A stretch of DNA of 7,915 nt from an uncultured Lachnospiraceae bacterium. Lineage in GTDB: Bacteria; Bacillota; Clostridia; Lachnospirales; Lachnospiraceae. The position numbers and the translations under genes are program-made. The notes beneath the pieces were generated by a model. The model was not told the DNA's origin. It saw only the letters and a program-made list of their open reading frames with translations, and ran no database searches. Position 1 is the first letter of the stretch; the number at the start of each line of letters is the position of its first letter. The stretch spans positions 1 to 7,915 of the forward strand of contig CAJOPI010000383.1 of assembly GCA_905236275.1 (NCBI GenBank), in the 5' to 3' direction. Below, in pieces: positions 5,981-7,915 of this stretch.

Positions 5981-7545
5981 TCAGCTGTCAAAAGATACGC
6001 ATCTGCATAATAGGCTTTATAAAGAAGCTCTGCATTTTTGAGCTTCGAATTGTATTTTTGCAGGTATTCCACACATTCTTCCAAGGTTCGCTTTTCAGGG
6101 ACATAGATAACCAGTTCTCCAGCTGTGGAAATGCGCTCGTCAATATCCTCGTCGGAGCTCATGTGGATACGGTAAAAGCCCTTGTATTTCATTAGCTCGA
6201 AGAAATTCTCTTCGGGGTTGCTGACGGTGAAAAGTACACAGTAATCGTCCGAGTATCTGGCGGCAGTTTCCTGCATTATCGCCTTATTTACGTCATAGAG
6301 CCCGCCGCGGATTTCAGTCAGCAGGCTGAGCGAGAATAAAAGCAGTAAGCTGAGATAGCCTACAGGCTTTGCCCTGAATATAAATTCGATCATGGGGCGG
6401 ATTAAGATCAGGGCGGTTATTATCAGCGGCGCATAGACCGGTGAGAGATAGCGTACTGTAAGGTGTGGCGTTGTGGCTGATATAGTCACGAAATACATAA
6501 ATGCCGCCCATACCGTCAGGCCGAAGCCGCTTATATGCAGGTCAGCCAAAAGGGCGGAAGGCTCCCTTACGGCGAATTTTCTCCAGATATAAAACATGAA
6601 TATTACGATTATAAGCCATTTAAGTCTGCCGTTAAAGAGCTCAAGATTTACCAGTATAAACATCTGATATACGCGCTTTAATAATTCAAGAGGGCTGCCG
6701 AGCTCGAAGGAAGCTGTTGCCGAATGGCTCTTTGTCATCTGCCATATTATGGAGGGGAAGAGGGCAACTACCGCAATTCCTGAAATAATATAGGCAGCAG
6801 CATGATACAGGGCAGTTTTATAACGCTTATATCTGATGGAAAGAAGCTCAAAGAAAAAGGCAGCATAAAAGGCAAAGACAATAAAATAATACTGCGTTAA
6901 GGTGCCGAAAACAGCAGTTATGATAAGGACAGCAAAATCTTTAAGGCTGATATCACCCGTCTTTATTTTTTTCAGAAGCCTGATGTAGAGAAATAAAAGG
7001 CCTAAGGTGGATGCCATAAGCATGACATACATTCTCAGATAGTCGGAGATATTTATAAAAGCACCAAGACAGGCAAAAACAAGGGCTGAAAATACGGCAA
7101 AGCTCTTGGAGGAGGTCAGCTCGTTTACGATAAGGTAAATGCTGACTAAAACAAATATCCCGAATATTATATTTATCGCAAGGGCGTACCAGACGGAAAA
7201 TACACCCGGAAAGAACGATGAAAACGTGTGCAGGAAAAAGAGAAAAAGCGGCGGGTGCGGGTCGTAGGAGGTATTCTTCACGACATTTGCGTAGTCAAAG
7301 CGTTCGCCGGCGGATACGGTTATGGCGTTCAAAATGTCGGATGCATCATACATGGTCCTGTCTGACAGGTCGAAGCGCACGCCCTTGTTTGGACTGTGAT
7401 AGTTGGCTGCAGTGTAGGATAATACCTCATCCTCGTAGAGATAGACCTTATAATGCCCGAAAAGGAGCATTATAAGGGTATATATCAGTAGAACCCATAT
7501 AAGCGGGTGTATTCGCGAGTTGATTTTTTCGATTAAATTCTTCAT
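5977..7545 (-). CDS. Polytopic membrane glycosyltransferase of GT-C type (GT39/ArnT-like)
   Basis: A 522-residue integral membrane protein with about 10-11 predicted hydrophobic segments (roughly 14-30, 115-140, 147-165, 172-190, 203-235, 248-268, 308-320, 341-358, 365-383, 395-410) and a soluble C-terminal part (about 415-522). After the first helix it has YEDEVLSY (E38, D39, E40), the acidic site expected in the first extracytoplasmic loop of GT-C enzymes. Later comes DPHPPLFLF (95-103), the (D/E)xHPP signature of the ArnT/PMT-like GT39 group. Such enzymes move a sugar from a polyprenyl-phosphate donor to a lipid, glycan or protein outside the membrane; the acceptor cannot be told here. The start lies one base after the stop of the upstream gene (TGA-a-ATG) and has no good Shine-Dalgarno site, so translation is probably coupled. 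The length is normal for the family. Confidence 0.83.
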   Translation of the reverse strand: MKNLIEKINSRIHPLIWVLLIYTLIMLLFGHYKVYLYEDEVLSYTAANYHSPNKGVRFDLSDRTMYDASDILNAITVSAGERFDYANVVKNTSYDPHPPLFLFFLHTFSSFFPGVFSVWYALAINIIFGIFVLVSIYLIVNELTSSKSFAVFSALVFACLGAFINISDYLRMYVMLMASTLGLLFLYIRLLKKIKTGDISLKDFAVLIITAVFGTLTQYYFIVFAFYAAFFFELLSIRYKRYKTALYHAAAYIISGIAVVALFPSIIWQMTKSHSATASFELGSPLELLKRVYQMFILVNLELFNGRLKWLIIVIFMFYIWRKFAVREPSALLADLHISGFGLTVWAAFMYFVTISATTPHLTVRYLSPVYAPLIITALILIRPMIEFIFRAKPVGYLSLLLLFSLSLLTEIRGGLYDVNKAIMQETAARYSDDYCVLFTVSNPEENFFELMKYKGFYRIHMSSDEDIDERISTAGELVIYVPEKRTLEECVEYLQKYNSKLKNAELLYKAYYADAYLLTAE

Positions 7546-7546
7546 T

Positions 7547-7915
7547 TCAGTCTTTTGTCTTTTCCTTTACTCTCATGTCTCTTGTTACTATGGTGTGCTG
7601 GTCAACTTTCTCGCCGGTATCCATATCATACCAGTATTTGAAATCATCGTCTTCCGAGTCTTCGTCGGCATCCTCGTCAGAGCCGCCGATATCCTCCGAA
7701 GAGCCCCGTCCTTCACTTTCGGGAATGGTGTCTTCGTTGTCATTTCCCCAAGGAAGCCAGCCGATTTCGTTTCCGTCTAAAACTCCGACCTCCGTTGCGT
7801 CCCTGTCGTCGTCCTCATAGAAGTAAACAACGTGGAGAGGCGTATCGTAGAGCCAGACCTTATTTAATATATCACGCCTGTAGGCGAGAAGTGAGCTTAC
7901 GGTTTCTGTGTCGGC
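7547..7915 (-). CDS. Unidentified acidic protein, C-terminal 122 residues (partial)
   Basis: On the minus strand a frame is open from the right edge to a TGA at 7549-7547, giving 122 residues with no start in the window. It opens with a fold-like stretch (SSLLAYRRDILNKVWLYDTP, then HVVYFYEDDD and GNEIGWLPWGND), continues with a Ser/Gly/Asp/Glu linker that includes a run of nearly all acidic residues, and ends with YWYDMDTGEKVDQHTIVTRD and a lysine-rich tail. I do not recognise the family. It is a real gene by its unbroken frame, biased composition and 1-base junction with the glycosyltransferase, with which it is surely cotranscribed. It may work in the same surface-glycan pathway (inference from position only). 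Confidence 0.75.
   Translation of the reverse strand, partial: ADTETVSSLLAYRRDILNKVWLYDTPLHVVYFYEDDDRDATEVGVLDGNEIGWLPWGNDNEDTIPESEGRGSSEDIGGSDEDADEDSEDDDFKYWYDMDTGEKVDQHTIVTRDMRVKEKTKD

Noticed and set aside
7520..7820. Two overlapping plus-strand open frames near the right edge
   Set aside because: They lie opposite the well-supported partial minus-strand gene and the glycosyltransferase start, and their products look like reverse-strand shadows rich in Ser or Phe/Val.

Overview
The window looks like Firmicutes DNA, most likely from a clostridial lineage such as Lachnospiraceae. The signs are a moderate GC content (judged by eye, not computed), frequent AGG/AGA and ATA codons, Shine-Dalgarno sites of AGGAG type, a sigma-A-type promoter of near-consensus sequence, and the protein families present. 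The taxonomic call is an inference from family resemblance only. No mobile element, tRNA, rRNA or CRISPR array was seen.

Layout: (1) A rightward operon fills 1-3332. It holds the last codons of an unidentified gene, a nucleotide-sugar 4-epimerase of the WbpP/TviC type, and a large membrane-anchored CotH-kinase-family protein with a lamin-tail domain and a chitobiase C-terminal-like domain. (2) A leftward FabG-like short-chain reductase (3340-4029) converges on this operon and shares a hairpin with it. (3) A 299-base divergent intergenic region (4030-4328) holds a strong promoter, an 11-bp-phased tandem TGTAAT repeat that fits the WalR (YycF) box, and a leader stem-loop. (4) A secreted peptidoglycan hydrolase with two SH3b domains and a C-terminal NlpC/P60 domain is read rightward (4329-5918). 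(5) A 21-bp perfect inverted repeat acts as a bidirectional terminator. (6) A leftward operon enters from the right edge: the C-terminal part of an unidentified acidic protein, then a polytopic GT-C-type glycosyltransferase (5977-7545).

The shared theme is the cell envelope: nucleotide-sugar supply, lipid-linked or surface glycosyl transfer, an extracytoplasmic kinase-like protein, and wall remodelling. The reductase is the exception; its sequence suggests either a FabG-type reductase or the clostridial relatives of YmfI, which modifies elongation factor P. The most interesting signal is the WalR-like box next to the promoter of the wall hydrolase. It suggests that the essential WalRK cell-wall-stress circuit known from Bacilli controls this gene here. 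Other points worth checking are the altered metal-site motif (DNN in place of DxD) in the CotH protein, and convergent gene ends whose terminator stems contain stop codons and conserved coding sequence.
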